From a virus, in IMG/VR virus record IMGVR_UViG_3300028558_000018, positions 62,001-126,000 of that record: a stretch of DNA of 64,000 bases. The stretch is one strand, 5' to 3'. Position 1 is the stretch's first letter; each line of letters opens with the position of its first letter. The notes under the pieces are model-generated. The model saw nothing but the letters and a program-made list of their open reading frames with translations, had not been told where the DNA came from and searched no databases. Shown piece after piece: positions 51,320 through 58,412 of this stretch. The translations under genes were made by a program, and so were the position numbers.

Positions 51320-52261
51320 TTAGGCCATAAAATCCGCCATAAGCGAATTAATATCTTTCAACGCATCCTTCGCAGTAATCAGCGCGGAATTACGAACCTT
51401 TTCGCTATCGCGGACACTTGCCGCGTCAATTGTGGAAATTTTCTTCGCAACGCTATTGAAAATCTCATCAATTTTCGCATTATCGAGAATATTCAGTTCG
51501 CGAGACTGGTTGATTTCCTCAATAACGTTTTCCAAAGCCGAATTATGGAATTTACCATCGGAATCAATCAAACGATTAACCAAATGATTGAGCGATTCCC
51601 GCGCCCGCTCCATAATATCAATTTGCGTTTCTTTAATTGACGATTCAATTCGCGCCTCAATTTGCGAATTAATATCGGCCAAATCTTCTTTACTCAAATA
51701 TCCGCTTCGATAATCGTTAGAAGGGACTGGCGAGACAACAATTTCCGCTTTAAATGAGTGGCGGAATTCGTCATAAGTGGGATAATCCGCCTTATTGAAC
51801 AAACCCCCGAGCATTTGCCGCTCATTAGCATAATCACTGGCAATCGTATCGGCATATTCCTGAATTGAATCAGCAACGGCGATATAAAAGCTGCCAATTA
51901 GCTGTTCCAATTCCTGTTTTACCTTAATATAATTTTTGGTCGAGCAAATACGCTCACCATTATTATTCCACGGCGCGCTCAATTCATATAAACGAAGGCG
52001 CAATTTCTGTGAAGCAGAGGAAACCGCACGATTCTTTTTGGATTTAAGCAGGGATTTCCAAACCCGAACATTGTTAATATCGCAATTTTCGTCTTTGGAA
52101 ACGTCATTTGTCACGCGCTTATCTTTACGAGTGCCGGAAAATTGGCTAATTTGCACGCTAATTAGAATAGCCTTTTCGCAAAGGGTTTTTCCAATTCGGA
52201 TATTATTCTCGGTAATATTTTGAGCAATTACCGGAATTTCGCTTTCAATTTGTTTGGTCAT
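51320..52261 (-). CDS. Third member of the AAA+/VWA module (DUF3150-like)
   Basis: 313 residues. The pattern ISVQISQFSGTRKDKRVTND, then LYELSAPWNNNGERI, MLGGLFNKADYPTYDEF and VVSPVPSNDYR matches a phage protein family that I know from beside MoxR-like and VWA genes, related to DUF3150. The rest is helical. It has its own promoter and terminator but stays next to the two partners. A role as substrate or adaptor of the module is inferred. Confidence 0.7.
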   Translation of the reverse strand: MTKQIESEIPVIAQNITENNIRIGKTLCEKAILISVQISQFSGTRKDKRVTNDVSKDENCDINNVRVWKSLLKSKKNRAVSSASQKLRLRLYELSAPWNNNGERICSTKNYIKVKQELEQLIGSFYIAVADSIQEYADTIASDYANERQMLGGLFNKADYPTYDEFRHSFKAEIVVSPVPSNDYRSGYLSKEDLADINSQIEARIESSIKETQIDIMERARESLNHLVNRLIDSDGKFHNSALENVIEEINQSRELNILDNAKIDEIFNSVAKKISTIDAASVRDSEKVRNSALITAKDALKDINSLMADFMA

Positions 52262-52302
52262 TCGATGAATTAGTTAATGGTGATTTAATCTTTACAATTT
52301 AG

Positions 52303-52330
52303 AATCTACCACAATTTAGCTCTTAGTCAA
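52303..52330 (-). promoter_or_regulatory. Promoter for the 52261 gene
   Basis: TTGACT, 16 bases, TAGATT on the minus strand, 41 bases before the ATG. The leader here is longer than for the other genes. Confidence 0.55.
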
Positions 52331-52387
52331 ATAAAAAATATTAAGTTTTTAAAAATCTTAAGCGATTAATTGCTGCTCAAATAATGT

Positions 52388-52636
52388 TTACTCAAGATAA
52401 ATTTCAACAAAAACAAAAGTCGCGTTATCTCTGGCGGCATATCCTTTAATTCGGATAATATCACCGAAAAACACTTTGGGTTCGTAAATTGTAATAAGAG
52501 AAGACTCTTCGTTATTAACTTCCCAAATTTTCAAATAATTATCTTTTTCGGAATGAGTCGAGAAAATATCTTTTCCAACCATTCCGTCGAAAGAATTGTC
52601 TTGAGTAATAATATTGCGAATTTTATAGTTTTTCAT
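52388..52636 (-). CDS. Small beta-rich protein
   Basis: 82 residues (FFGDIIRIKGYAARDNATFV, ending VEIYLE). It could be a small OB- or SH3-like barrel, but no family is recognised. Preceded by a family promoter. Confidence 0.6.
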   Translation of the reverse strand: MKNYKIRNIITQDNSFDGMVGKDIFSTHSEKDNYLKIWEVNNEESSLITIYEPKVFFGDIIRIKGYAARDNATFVFVEIYLE

Positions 52637-52656
52637 GGTTAATTTGATTTAGCTCT

Positions 52657-52684
52657 ACCTTATAGATTAGTTGCGCGCCGTCAA
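52657..52684 (-). promoter_or_regulatory. Promoter for the 52636 gene
   Basis: TTGACG, 16 bases starting GCGCGC, TAAGGT on the minus strand, 20 bases before the ATG. The leader GAGCTAAATCAAATTA is shared with the 46509 gene. Confidence 0.62.
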
Positions 52685-52707
52685 CTTAAATTTTAAAAAC
52701 TTAATAA

Positions 52708-52896
52708 TTAAAATGGCAAAATCAATTCTTTAGCTTTATCAAAATTATTTTCTTCCACGCTAATTTCGTAATTAGTCCCGCCATATCCATTGCCAATACT
52801 CAATGATTCATACCAAATTTGGTTTTTAATCAAAATATCGCCAATTTTCATGGCTTTATATGGATCATGAGTTACGAATAGAATTTTTGTTTTCAT
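52708..52896 (-). CDS. Small protein
   Basis: 62 residues (KILFVTHDPYKAMKIGDILI, later YEISVEENNFDKAKELILPF). Strand-helix alternation suggests a small alpha/beta fold. It starts inside the end of the previous gene (32-base overlap). Function unknown. Confidence 0.6.
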   Translation of the reverse strand: MKTKILFVTHDPYKAMKIGDILIKNQIWYESLSIGNGYGGTNYEISVEENNFDKAKELILPF

Positions 52897-53131
52897 AATA
52901 ATTAAAATATCTCATCGCCCTTTCCAATAATTCAATATCTTTTTCCTTCAATACTAAATTAGCCGCGCAATCTTTAATTGTGGCAAATGTTACAGTGGAA
53001 TTAACGGGGTGAATAATGCCCTGTTTGGGATTGTTTAAAGGTATTAACAAATTAAACAAATGCAACTTGGTTTTGAGAACCTCTTCAAATGGCGGAATAA
53101 ACCCAATATATTTTGCAATTGGCTTATTCAT
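52865..53131 (-). CDS. Small protein
   Basis: 88 residues (HLFNLLIPLNNPKQGIIHPV, then VLKEKDIELLERAMRYFNYY). Its start overlaps the stop of the preceding small gene (ATGA). Function unknown. Confidence 0.6.
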   Translation of the reverse strand: MNKPIAKYIGFIPPFEEVLKTKLHLFNLLIPLNNPKQGIIHPVNSTVTFATIKDCAANLVLKEKDIELLERAMRYFNYYENKNSIRNS

Positions 53132-53286
53132 ACTTGAAAATAAGCATATTTAGAACAGAGCGTAGAATTAAATATCTCGCGAACAATCCAATTCTCGTAT
53201 TTAGATTCTTTTAGCTCAGGATTATCACAAGCAAATTTGAATTGCGCGTTATTTGGCACATTATCACAATCAAACGGTATTTGCAT
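53128..53286 (-). CDS. 52-residue protein
   Basis: ATG at 53286, TGA at 53128-53130 overlapping the next ATG. The product starts MQIPFDCDNVPNN and contains SKYENWIVREIFN. The ATGA overlap and tight spacing to the upstream gene support it. Function unknown. Confidence 0.6.
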   Translation of the reverse strand: MQIPFDCDNVPNNAQFKFACDNPELKESKYENWIVREIFNSTLCSKYAYFQV

Positions 53287-53301
53287 CGTGCCGCGGCGCA
53301 A

Positions 53302-53499
53302 TTATTTATTAGCTTCATAATCACACATTTCAATGGCCCGCTCTAATTGGTCAGAATCTTCATCTGGATTATCAAAATTCCCAATCACAATTGCATGAGT
53401 TAACCCATTTTTGCGCACTTCATAATGGCCAATGCTAATTTTATAAACATAATGGGAATTATTAGCCGATTCGTGAACGATATTTGATTCTTTATTCAT
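53302..53499 (-). CDS. Small protein
   Basis: 65 residues (HYVYKISIGHYEVRKNGLTH, then NPDEDSDQLERAIEMCDYEA). Compact alpha/beta, function unknown. Confidence 0.6.
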   Translation of the reverse strand: MNKESNIVHESANNSHYVYKISIGHYEVRKNGLTHAIVIGNFDNPDEDSDQLERAIEMCDYEANK

Positions 53500-53502
53500 A
53501 AA

Positions 53503-53784
53503 TTAAAGTTTAATATCAGGAGTTTTAAACGGGTGCATAAATTGCGCAATAAACATCGGCATTATCCAATAGAGAAAATTTTCGCGGGTTTTCCCCACAT
53601 AGTTCATACTTTGATGAATCAGTCCGTAATCATCGTCATATCCAATATAAAGCTGATAAGTAGAATGAAAATCTGGCGACGAATATAAAAATCCATTAAG
53701 CGTATCACGGGTTACATAACACAAATCATTATCAATTGTGAACCAATCGCCGCGTTTAAGATTTTTAATTTGAGTAATATTCAT
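53503..53784 (-). CDS. Small protein with barrel-like N-terminus
   Basis: 93 residues. The opening NLKRGDWFTIDNDLCYVTRD is the kind of strand pair found in small SH3- or S1-like barrels. The C-terminal segment is aromatic (FLYWIMPMFIAQFMHPF). Function unknown. Confidence 0.6.
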   Translation of the reverse strand: MNITQIKNLKRGDWFTIDNDLCYVTRDTLNGFLYSSPDFHSTYQLYIGYDDDYGLIHQSMNYVGKTRENFLYWIMPMFIAQFMHPFKTPDIKL

Positions 53785-53790
53785 AGTTAA

Positions 53791-54072
53791 TTAATGATTT
53801 GCGTAAAATTTGGCCGCGAGCAATAGCGCGCCGTAGAATTCGACTTTATCGCTGAATATTTGGAGAGTCAAATCCCCTTCGCAATATGTGAATATAGAGC
53901 TATCGCTAATATTAATCCACACTTTACGATAGGGATAATCACAAAAATCTCCTTCGATTACCCAATTGGGGTCGAGTTTAAATTCATTTTTCCAATTAAG
54001 AAAGCCACGATAAAATTTACAATTTTCGCGAGGTTCTTCTTTAAGCGAACCGAATTGTTCAAGAATATTCAT
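53791..54072 (-). CDS. Small protein
   Basis: 93 residues (EENCKFYRGFLNWKNEFKLD-like segment, then DGDFCDYPYRKVWINISDSS-like strands), aromatic and acidic, ending in ALLLAAKFYANH. Function unknown. Confidence 0.6.
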   Translation of the reverse strand: MNILEQFGSLKEEPRENCKFYRGFLNWKNEFKLDPNWVIEGDFCDYPYRKVWINISDSSIFTYCEGDLTLQIFSDKVEFYGALLLAAKFYANH

Positions 54073-54094
54073 AAATAGCTAAAATTCGTCCTAA

Positions 54095-54310
54095 TTAAGA
54101 TTTATTCGCACAACGGGCAATCGCCCCTTCCAAATATTCCCGTTCCTTCAGAGATTTATTCAATTGCGCTTTAACCAACTCAATTTCCCCTGCCGGAACT
54201 TTATATCTACCTTTAGCAAAAACTGCCAAAGTTTGCTCGCAATCATTGATAATTTTGTTAAGTCGGACTAATTCGCCCAACGTGGTAGGTTCTGAATTGT
54301 GAATTTTCAT
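54095..54310 (-). CDS. Small helical protein
   Basis: 71 residues; two helices (LGELVRLNKIINDCEQTLAV and GEIELVKAQLNKSLKEREYL) with an amphipathic pattern. Has its own promoter. Function unknown. Confidence 0.6.
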   Translation of the reverse strand: MKIHNSEPTTLGELVRLNKIINDCEQTLAVFAKGRYKVPAGEIELVKAQLNKSLKEREYLEGAIARCANKS

Positions 54311-54327
54311 ATATTTATTACTCCCTC

Positions 54328-54355
54328 AACCTATATTATTGCGCGGCGAAGTCAA
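54328..54355 (-). promoter_or_regulatory. Promoter for the 54310 gene
   Basis: TTGACT, 16 bases starting TCGCCGCGC, TAGGTT on the minus strand, 17 bases before the ATG. Confidence 0.62.
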
Positions 54356-54361
54356 ATTAAA

Positions 54362-54640
54362 TCAATTAAAAATTCTATCAATAGGTGCTAGTCCATAAGT
54401 AAATTTGCCCTCGCAAATTTCATCTTCTCCATCAAATTTCACATCACAAATATCGGGATAAATCCAATTCGTGTTATATTGTGAGCGATAACCATAACGC
54501 CTAATTACCGTCGCGAGGCGCATTGTTTTGGCTAATGGGGTTTTAATATCATCAATATATTTGCGCGAATCAAATGCTTTGACGCGGCAATTTGGGATAA
54601 TTTTCCAATGCCAAGGCTTTAATAGGGATAATTCGTTCAT
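54362..54640 (-). CDS. Small protein
   Basis: 92 residues (LSLLKPWHWKIIPNCRVKAF, then RLATVIRRYGYRSQYNTNWI, DVKFDGEDEICEG). Function unknown. Follows the 111-residue gene by 3 bases. Confidence 0.6.
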   Translation of the reverse strand: MNELSLLKPWHWKIIPNCRVKAFDSRKYIDDIKTPLAKTMRLATVIRRYGYRSQYNTNWIYPDICDVKFDGEDEICEGKFTYGLAPIDRIFN

Positions 54641-54643
54641 AAA

Positions 54644-54979
54644 TTAATGTTTCCTTAACTCAATCATTTTCAACCATTTATACGCCATTGCAGAGCGTTT
54701 TTCAGGGCCAATTACCGTCCCCGGATTTTGGCAAATTTGCATCAAATAATCTACTAAATCATTACGTTTTCTTGCTATTCTAACCAATTCAACGGTATTA
54801 TGCACCGCGCAATCATTTTCCTTTGTGGGCATTCCATAATTACCATGAGGAATTAATGAATTAATATTTGGCTTAGTGTCTTTTTTAAAGGGTGTCACCT
54901 TATTGGATAGCATTTCCTTAATAAACTTCGGGGCGCGGTAATAAACCCAGAAATCAATATGTTGTTGGGTAATTTTCAT
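54644..54979 (-). CDS. Small helical protein
   Basis: 111 residues (VYYRAPKFIKEMLSNKVTPF, then NTVELVRIARKRNDLVDYLM, RSAMAYKWLKMIELRKH). Basic and helical; its start overlaps the preceding stop by one base (TAATG). Function unknown. Confidence 0.6.
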   Translation of the reverse strand: MKITQQHIDFWVYYRAPKFIKEMLSNKVTPFKKDTKPNINSLIPHGNYGMPTKENDCAVHNTVELVRIARKRNDLVDYLMQICQNPGTVIGPEKRSAMAYKWLKMIELRKH

Positions 54980-55158
54980 TATTTACTATTTTCGCGCTTA
55001 AATTCTTCCATGCCGCAATTAAATCCGTCCTGCCAATCATCATATTTGGATTTAGACGAGATAATATCATAAGGATTAGGGTAAATTTCGCCCTTAATTC
55101 CAAATTTATAACCGTTAAAATATGCCGTGGCGTTTACAACTTGTGATGCAGATTTCAT
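54979..55158 (-). CDS. 59-residue protein
   Basis: ATG at 55158, TAA at 54979-54981. Product starts MKSASQVVNATAYFNGYKFG and contains DDWQDGFNCGMEEF, the pattern of a small compact protein. Preceded by a promoter of the family and overlapping the next gene by one base. Function unknown. Confidence 0.6.
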   Translation of the reverse strand: MKSASQVVNATAYFNGYKFGIKGEIYPNPYDIISSKSKYDDWQDGFNCGMEEFKRENSK

Positions 55159-55174
55159 AAATTTGATTTCTCCT

Positions 55175-55203
55175 AGCTTGATTTAAAAGTCGCCCGCTGT
55201 CAA
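55175..55203 (-). promoter_or_regulatory. Promoter for the 55158 gene
   Basis: TTGACA, 17 bases starting GCGGGCG, CAAGCT on the minus strand, 16 bases before the ATG. The -10 box is poor but the -35 box, GC patch and leader AAATCAAATT match the family. Confidence 0.5.
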
Positions 55204-55210
55204 ATTAAAT

Positions 55211-55516
55211 CTAATATAAAGATTCCGAATATAATGTTTTGGCACCACCAAAATTTTCAATTATTTGGTTATTCAATTCCGCGATAACATAAGCCTCTTC
55301 GCGATTCAAAAATTTGCCAAATTGATCCACAAAACCCTGTTCTTTAACCCTCAAATGATAAGGTTTAATAATATAATGACCAAATATTTTCAATCCTCCA
55401 CTGTAAATTCTCTTTAACGTCGCCCTCATTTCGGGACTATAATGCCGCACGCCTGTAATTATTGCGCCGTCATCCATTAGCATAGCAGCACAAACGATTC
55501 TTTGGGGAGGTTTCAT
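55211..55516 (-). CDS. Small protein (MutT-like cadence not proven)
   Basis: 101 residues (RIVCAAMLMDDGAIITGVRH, then HYIIKPYHLRVKEQGFVDQF, LNREEAYVIAELNNQI). It resembles short phage proteins written as unknown in many genomes. No Nudix box is present. Function unknown. Confidence 0.6.
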   Translation of the reverse strand: MKPPQRIVCAAMLMDDGAIITGVRHYSPEMRATLKRIYSGGLKIFGHYIIKPYHLRVKEQGFVDQFGKFLNREEAYVIAELNNQIIENFGGAKTLYSESLY

Positions 55517-55524
55517 TAACGAAA

Positions 55525-55552
55525 ACTCTAATCAAAAGTCGCGCCGAGTCAA
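55525..55552 (-). promoter_or_regulatory. Promoter for the 55516 gene
   Basis: TTGACT, 16 bases starting CGGCGCG, TAGAGT on the minus strand, 8 bases before the ATG. Confidence 0.63.
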
Positions 55553-55752
55553 TTTAATTCTACTTTATTAAATCCAAAAGCTAGAGCATCTTGCGCGAGA
55601 ATTATTTGAGTTAATGCTTTAATATAAAGGACTCCTTTATGGCTAATAAATTCGTAGTCTTTATTAAAGATAAACCCCGCGTTGCTAAAGAATTGGATGA
55701 TTTCGGCTTCGGATTTGTTCTCGGGCAAGGAAATAACACTTTTAAGTTTCAT
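55549..55752 (-). CDS. Small alpha/beta protein
   Basis: 67 residues (EAEIIQFFSNAGFIFNKDYE, then GVLYIKALTQIILAQDALAF). Its end overlaps the -35 box of the next promoter. Function unknown. Confidence 0.58.
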   Translation of the reverse strand: MKLKSVISLPENKSEAEIIQFFSNAGFIFNKDYEFISHKGVLYIKALTQIILAQDALAFGFNKVELN

Positions 55753-55755
55753 AGA

Positions 55756-55968
55756 TTATTCCTCGGTTTGCTCGAAAATAATATTTTGTCCAGCGTGTTC
55801 TCTAAAATGCTCAAAATCCCTAAATCGCGGCAAATTATCATGCTCGCGCATATTATTGATTGTCCAGAGCAAATTTTCCTCTTTGGTTTCCATTTTATTC
55901 TCGTTTACATAAATAGGACTAATTGAACCCATTGAGGGAATAAAGGGAATATGGGCGATATAGTTCAT
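55756..55968 (-). CDS. Small protein
   Basis: 70 residues (IAHIPFIPSMGSISPIYVNE, then ENLLWTINNMREHDNLPRFR). Acidic, function unknown. Spaced 3 bases from both neighbours. Confidence 0.58.
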   Translation of the reverse strand: MNYIAHIPFIPSMGSISPIYVNENKMETKEENLLWTINNMREHDNLPRFRDFEHFREHAGQNIIFEQTEE

Positions 55969-55971
55969 AAA

Positions 55972-56181
55972 TTAATAAGCGCGGATAAACAAAATTCCTT
56001 CCCAATCTTGAACCAAAGTTGCTTTTTCGATCTTATAATACTTATTCCCATCGGTAATCAAAATTGGCGTATTTGTAGAATAAAGTTGCAAAGCTTTGTG
56101 TCGGGTAATGCTTTTGACAAAAACCATAGGATATTCAATGAGAAATCCCGCATCCAAACAAATTTCAAGTTGTGTTTTCAT
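55972..56181 (-). CDS. Small protein
   Basis: 69 residues (LEICLDAGFLIEYPMVFVKS, then LITDGNKYYKIEKATLVQDW). Alpha/beta pattern, function unknown. Confidence 0.58.
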   Translation of the reverse strand: MKTQLEICLDAGFLIEYPMVFVKSITRHKALQLYSTNTPILITDGNKYYKIEKATLVQDWEGILFIRAY

Positions 56182-56184
56182 AAA

Positions 56185-56376
56185 TTAATCAATTTTTGTT
56201 AATTGGTGCGGCGAGTAATTTTCTTTGATATTCCCCAACCACCGTTTGATTATGTGAGTATCCTTACTATTATCTATTTCAACGACAACTTCGCCCATAA
56301 AGGTAAATCCCTTAATCGTTCCGGTTTCACCTAGATGAGTTTTCACCCTATCTTTTTCTTTAAAATTGTGGTTCAT
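56185..56376 (-). CDS. Small SH3-like/KOW-type protein
   Basis: 63 residues. KDRVKTHLGETGTIKGFTFM followed by EVVVEIDNSKDTHIIK is the cadence of small barrel proteins of the KOW/hypothetical phage type (V-x-T-x-G-x-x-G-x-I-x-G). Function unknown. Confidence 0.6.
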   Translation of the reverse strand: MNHNFKEKDRVKTHLGETGTIKGFTFMGEVVVEIDNSKDTHIIKRWLGNIKENYSPHQLTKID

Positions 56377-56392
56377 AATTTATTACGTTCTC

Positions 56393-56421
56393 ACTCTGTA
56401 TTATTTGCGGCGCGTTGTCAA
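56393..56421 (-). promoter_or_regulatory. Promoter for the 56376 gene
   Basis: TTGACA, 17 bases starting ACGCGCCGC, CAGAGT on the minus strand, 16 bases before the ATG. Confidence 0.52.
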
Positions 56422-56426
56422 ATTAA

Positions 56427-56612
56427 TTAAACGTAAAATCTATTGTGAACTTTGGGGCGGCGAAACGATTCTTTAATAACCTTATTGCCCCAATAAGCGG
56501 CAATTTTATCCCAATAGCGTTTTCTACGTTTATTTTGCGCTCGTTGAAAATTATCCTCCGCGCAATAAAGCTTATTCATCAGCCTATTGAGGTTATTTTG
56601 TTTATTATTCAT
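56427..56612 (-). CDS. Small basic protein
   Basis: 61 residues from the ATG at 56612, just after the preceding stop; the GTG 54 bases upstream would overlap that gene. Very basic (FQRAQNKRRKRYWDKIAAYW, later KESFRRPKVHNRFYV); nucleic-acid binding is possible. Function unknown. Confidence 0.58.
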   Translation of the reverse strand: MNNKQNNLNRLMNKLYCAEDNFQRAQNKRRKRYWDKIAAYWGNKVIKESFRRPKVHNRFYV

Positions 56613-56613
56613 A

Positions 56614-57090
56614 TTAAACGCTTTGAGAGAGAATTTTGTTAAAATATGCCTCATCCCGCCATTCACTCACTAATTTGAACTTATCGTAAAAATTGCGCGG
56701 CGAAAAATAAACAATTACGCCATGTTTATTAGGTTTGGCGCAGAAATAATCATGAGACTTAATAAAGCCTTTTTTAGTGTAAATCCCGCACTCGATATTA
56801 AACTTATGGCGATAGGGTTTATCGTTAAGCAAACTAACACAATTAACCTTATTAAACTCTAATTCTACCAATCGGGAATCACTGGCATTTCCAACTATTC
56901 CAGAAGAACAACTGGATTCGGCGCAATATTTAAAATCCCAATAATATTTATCATTCGCCGTCCAATCCACAATAAGGAATAGCCAATTATCGGGAGTTTT
57001 ATGCAATGAATAATTGGTAAACTTAAACCCTGTTTTGAGAGCTTTATTTAGGCCCAAATTGGGAATAGAAGCGTATGGGAGAATTTTCAT
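56614..57090 (-). CDS. Hypothetical protein
   Basis: 158 residues, aromatic- and Lys-rich (GLNKALKTGFKFTNYSLHKT, then WLFLIVDWTANDKYYWDFKY). The pattern CAESSCSSGIVGNASDSRLV is distinctive, but no family is recognised. It is the first gene after the tRNA. Confidence 0.62.
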   Translation of the reverse strand: MKILPYASIPNLGLNKALKTGFKFTNYSLHKTPDNWLFLIVDWTANDKYYWDFKYCAESSCSSGIVGNASDSRLVELEFNKVNCVSLLNDKPYRHKFNIECGIYTKKGFIKSHDYFCAKPNKHGVIVYFSPRNFYDKFKLVSEWRDEAYFNKILSQSV

Positions 57091-57100
57091 TATATTAAAG

Positions 57101-57191
57101 TGGTGCGCATTCTCGGACTTGAACCGAGACTTTATTTTTTAAGTAAAAATGGGGTTTAAACCCATCGTGTCTGCCATTCCACCAAATGCGC
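57101..57191 (-). tRNA. tRNA-Leu (anticodon TAA)
   Basis: A 91-base sequence on the minus strand folds as a class II tRNA: acceptor GCGCATT/AATGCGC with an encoded CCA end, D-arm GGTGGAATGGCAGACACG, anticodon stem ATGGG/CCCAT with loop TTTAAAC (anticodon TAA), a long A/T-rich variable arm, and T-arm CTCGG TTCAAGT CCGAG. It reads the TTA codon, which is very common in this AT-rich genome, so it probably supports phage translation. Confidence 0.95.
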
Positions 57192-57206
57192 AAAATTGTT
57201 TATTAA

Positions 57207-57389
57207 TTATTCTTTAATTGAATAATATTGAGTATGTGAGATTCGCCCCACGTCAAAATCATATTCCCAATTAGCTCTTACCGCGTCGTTCCATTTAAGA
57301 AATTGTCCACTAATAGAGCATTTAATTTTAATATTCGCAGATGGTTCATCTTCGTTAACTTGAAAAATCTTAATTGGTCGGCGGCTCAT
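57207..57389 (-). CDS. Small protein
   Basis: 60 residues (RRPIKIFQVNEDEPSANIKI, then WEYDFDVGRISHTQYYSIKE). Beta-rich. Function unknown. Own promoter 8 bases upstream; the tRNA follows after 15 bases. Confidence 0.6.
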   Translation of the reverse strand: MSRRPIKIFQVNEDEPSANIKIKCSISGQFLKWNDAVRANWEYDFDVGRISHTQYYSIKE

Positions 57390-57397
57390 TAGGTAGG

Positions 57398-57425
57398 ACG
57401 ATATTTAAACTTGGTTATTTGTCAA
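57398..57425 (-). promoter_or_regulatory. Promoter for the 57389 gene and tRNA
   Basis: TTGACA, 16 bases, TATCGT on the minus strand, 8 bases before the ATG. The -35 box overlaps the end of the 57405 gene. It probably also drives the tRNA downstream. Confidence 0.58.
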
Positions 57426-57803
57426 ATTAATTTTATCCTGAGCCAATTTTTTATACCCTTCAGGCAAATCCAATAGCCATTGGAGTCTAAATTCTGCGCT
57501 AAATCTATCACTAATATAACTTAAATTACCTTCAATTTCTTCAATAGATTTATATCCATAAGTTTGCTCGCCCGTTCGATTATCTGGCTTATATTTTGGA
57601 CCACCTTTCCAATCTTTATAAATAAGCTTTAAATCTTCGCGCAAATACTCAATATAATTCTTAATCACCCCTTTATACTTATTAATTCGAGAAATTGTTT
57701 CCTCAATAGGCCGCACGGCATAATTATTAAAAATACCAAATCGAAGAATAGCATGATAAGCTTTCGCTTTTTGCTTAAATTTATGGAATTTTTGCTTTTT
57801 CAT
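57405..57803 (-). CDS. Hypothetical basic protein
   Basis: 132 residues, Lys/Tyr-rich helices (KFKQKAKAYHAILRFGIFNN, then RINKYKGVIKNYIEYLREDL), ending LLDLPEGYKKLAQDKINL. Function unknown. Confidence 0.62.
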   Translation of the reverse strand: MKKQKFHKFKQKAKAYHAILRFGIFNNYAVRPIEETISRINKYKGVIKNYIEYLREDLKLIYKDWKGGPKYKPDNRTGEQTYGYKSIEEIEGNLSYISDRFSAEFRLQWLLDLPEGYKKLAQDKINLTNNQV

Positions 57804-57807
57804 ATAA

Positions 57808-57999
57808 TTAACTTAATCTGCTAGAGGGCCAAACCGCGCTTTTATTTCCAATTGGATGCTTAACCGTAATTCATTGATATTCAACTCCGTCAATATTCTT
57901 ATAAATCTGCTCACTTATAAAGGTAATCTTACCCATATAAGGCTCCTCACCTCTATCGGCGGGGCAATTTACTAGCTGATTCAATTTAAACTTTTTCAT
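57808..57999 (-). pseudogene. Small gene interrupted by an in-frame TGA
   Basis: The ATG at 57999 opens a frame of 42 codons (MKKFKLNQLVNCPADRGEEP and onward, ending KNIDGVEYQ) to a TGA at 57871-57873, then continues in the same frame for 20 codons (ITVKHPIGNKSAVWPSSRLS) to TAA at 57808. The second part reads like coding sequence, and the TAA lies 4 bases before the next ATG, the usual spacing here. Nonsense mutation, readthrough or a sequencing error are all possible; other genes in the window do end with TGA. Confidence 0.6.
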
Positions 58000-58001
58000 A
58001 T

Positions 58002-58169
58002 TTAATCCTTATAAGGTAATTTAATCACGCCACGCTCTTTGCGAACTTCTAAAAAACAATTAAATAGAGTCTTCTCAAATTCGTCCTCGCTAAGATATTT
58101 GCCCACTAATTGGCGATACCAAAGTTTATTCCTTTCGGAATTGATAACGTAATAATAGAAAATTTCCAT
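58002..58169 (-). CDS. 55-residue protein
   Basis: ATG at 58169, TAA at 58002-58004, three bases before the next start at 57999. Product begins MEIFYYYVINSERNKLWYRQ and ends RGVIKLPYKD. It has a clear family promoter. Function unknown. Confidence 0.62.
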   Translation of the reverse strand: MEIFYYYVINSERNKLWYRQLVGKYLSEDEFEKTLFNCFLEVRKERGVIKLPYKD

Positions 58170-58175
58170 AAAAGA

Positions 58176-58203
58176 ACGTTAACAGAAATAACTTCTATGT
58201 CAA
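58176..58203 (-). promoter_or_regulatory. Promoter for the 58169 operon
   Basis: TTGACA, 16 bases, TAACGT on the minus strand, 6 bases before the ATG. Predicted transcripts would start at or next to the ATG. Confidence 0.65.
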
Positions 58204-58220
58204 TAACTTTTAATTAAAAC

Positions 58221-58409
58221 TTAACAATCTCCCAAATTGCAAAATTGAAAATTTTCATTAATTTCATGGCATTCAATCGGATCGTTCGCCTCGTAATTAA
58301 TTTTAAATTTCTTCATCTTTTCTCGCGCTGATTCTTCATTATGAGAAATAACAATAATGCAGCCACGCCAACCACAGTCTTGAGTGTAAATATAAAGTTC
58401 TGGTTTCAT
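58221..58409 (-). CDS. Small alpha/beta protein
   Basis: 62 residues (LYIYTQDCGWRGCIIVISHN, then SAREKMKKFKINYEANDPIE). Five Cys residues; function unknown. Confidence 0.6.
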   Translation of the reverse strand: MKPELYIYTQDCGWRGCIIVISHNEESAREKMKKFKINYEANDPIECHEINENFQFCNLGDC

Positions 58410-58412
58410 AAA

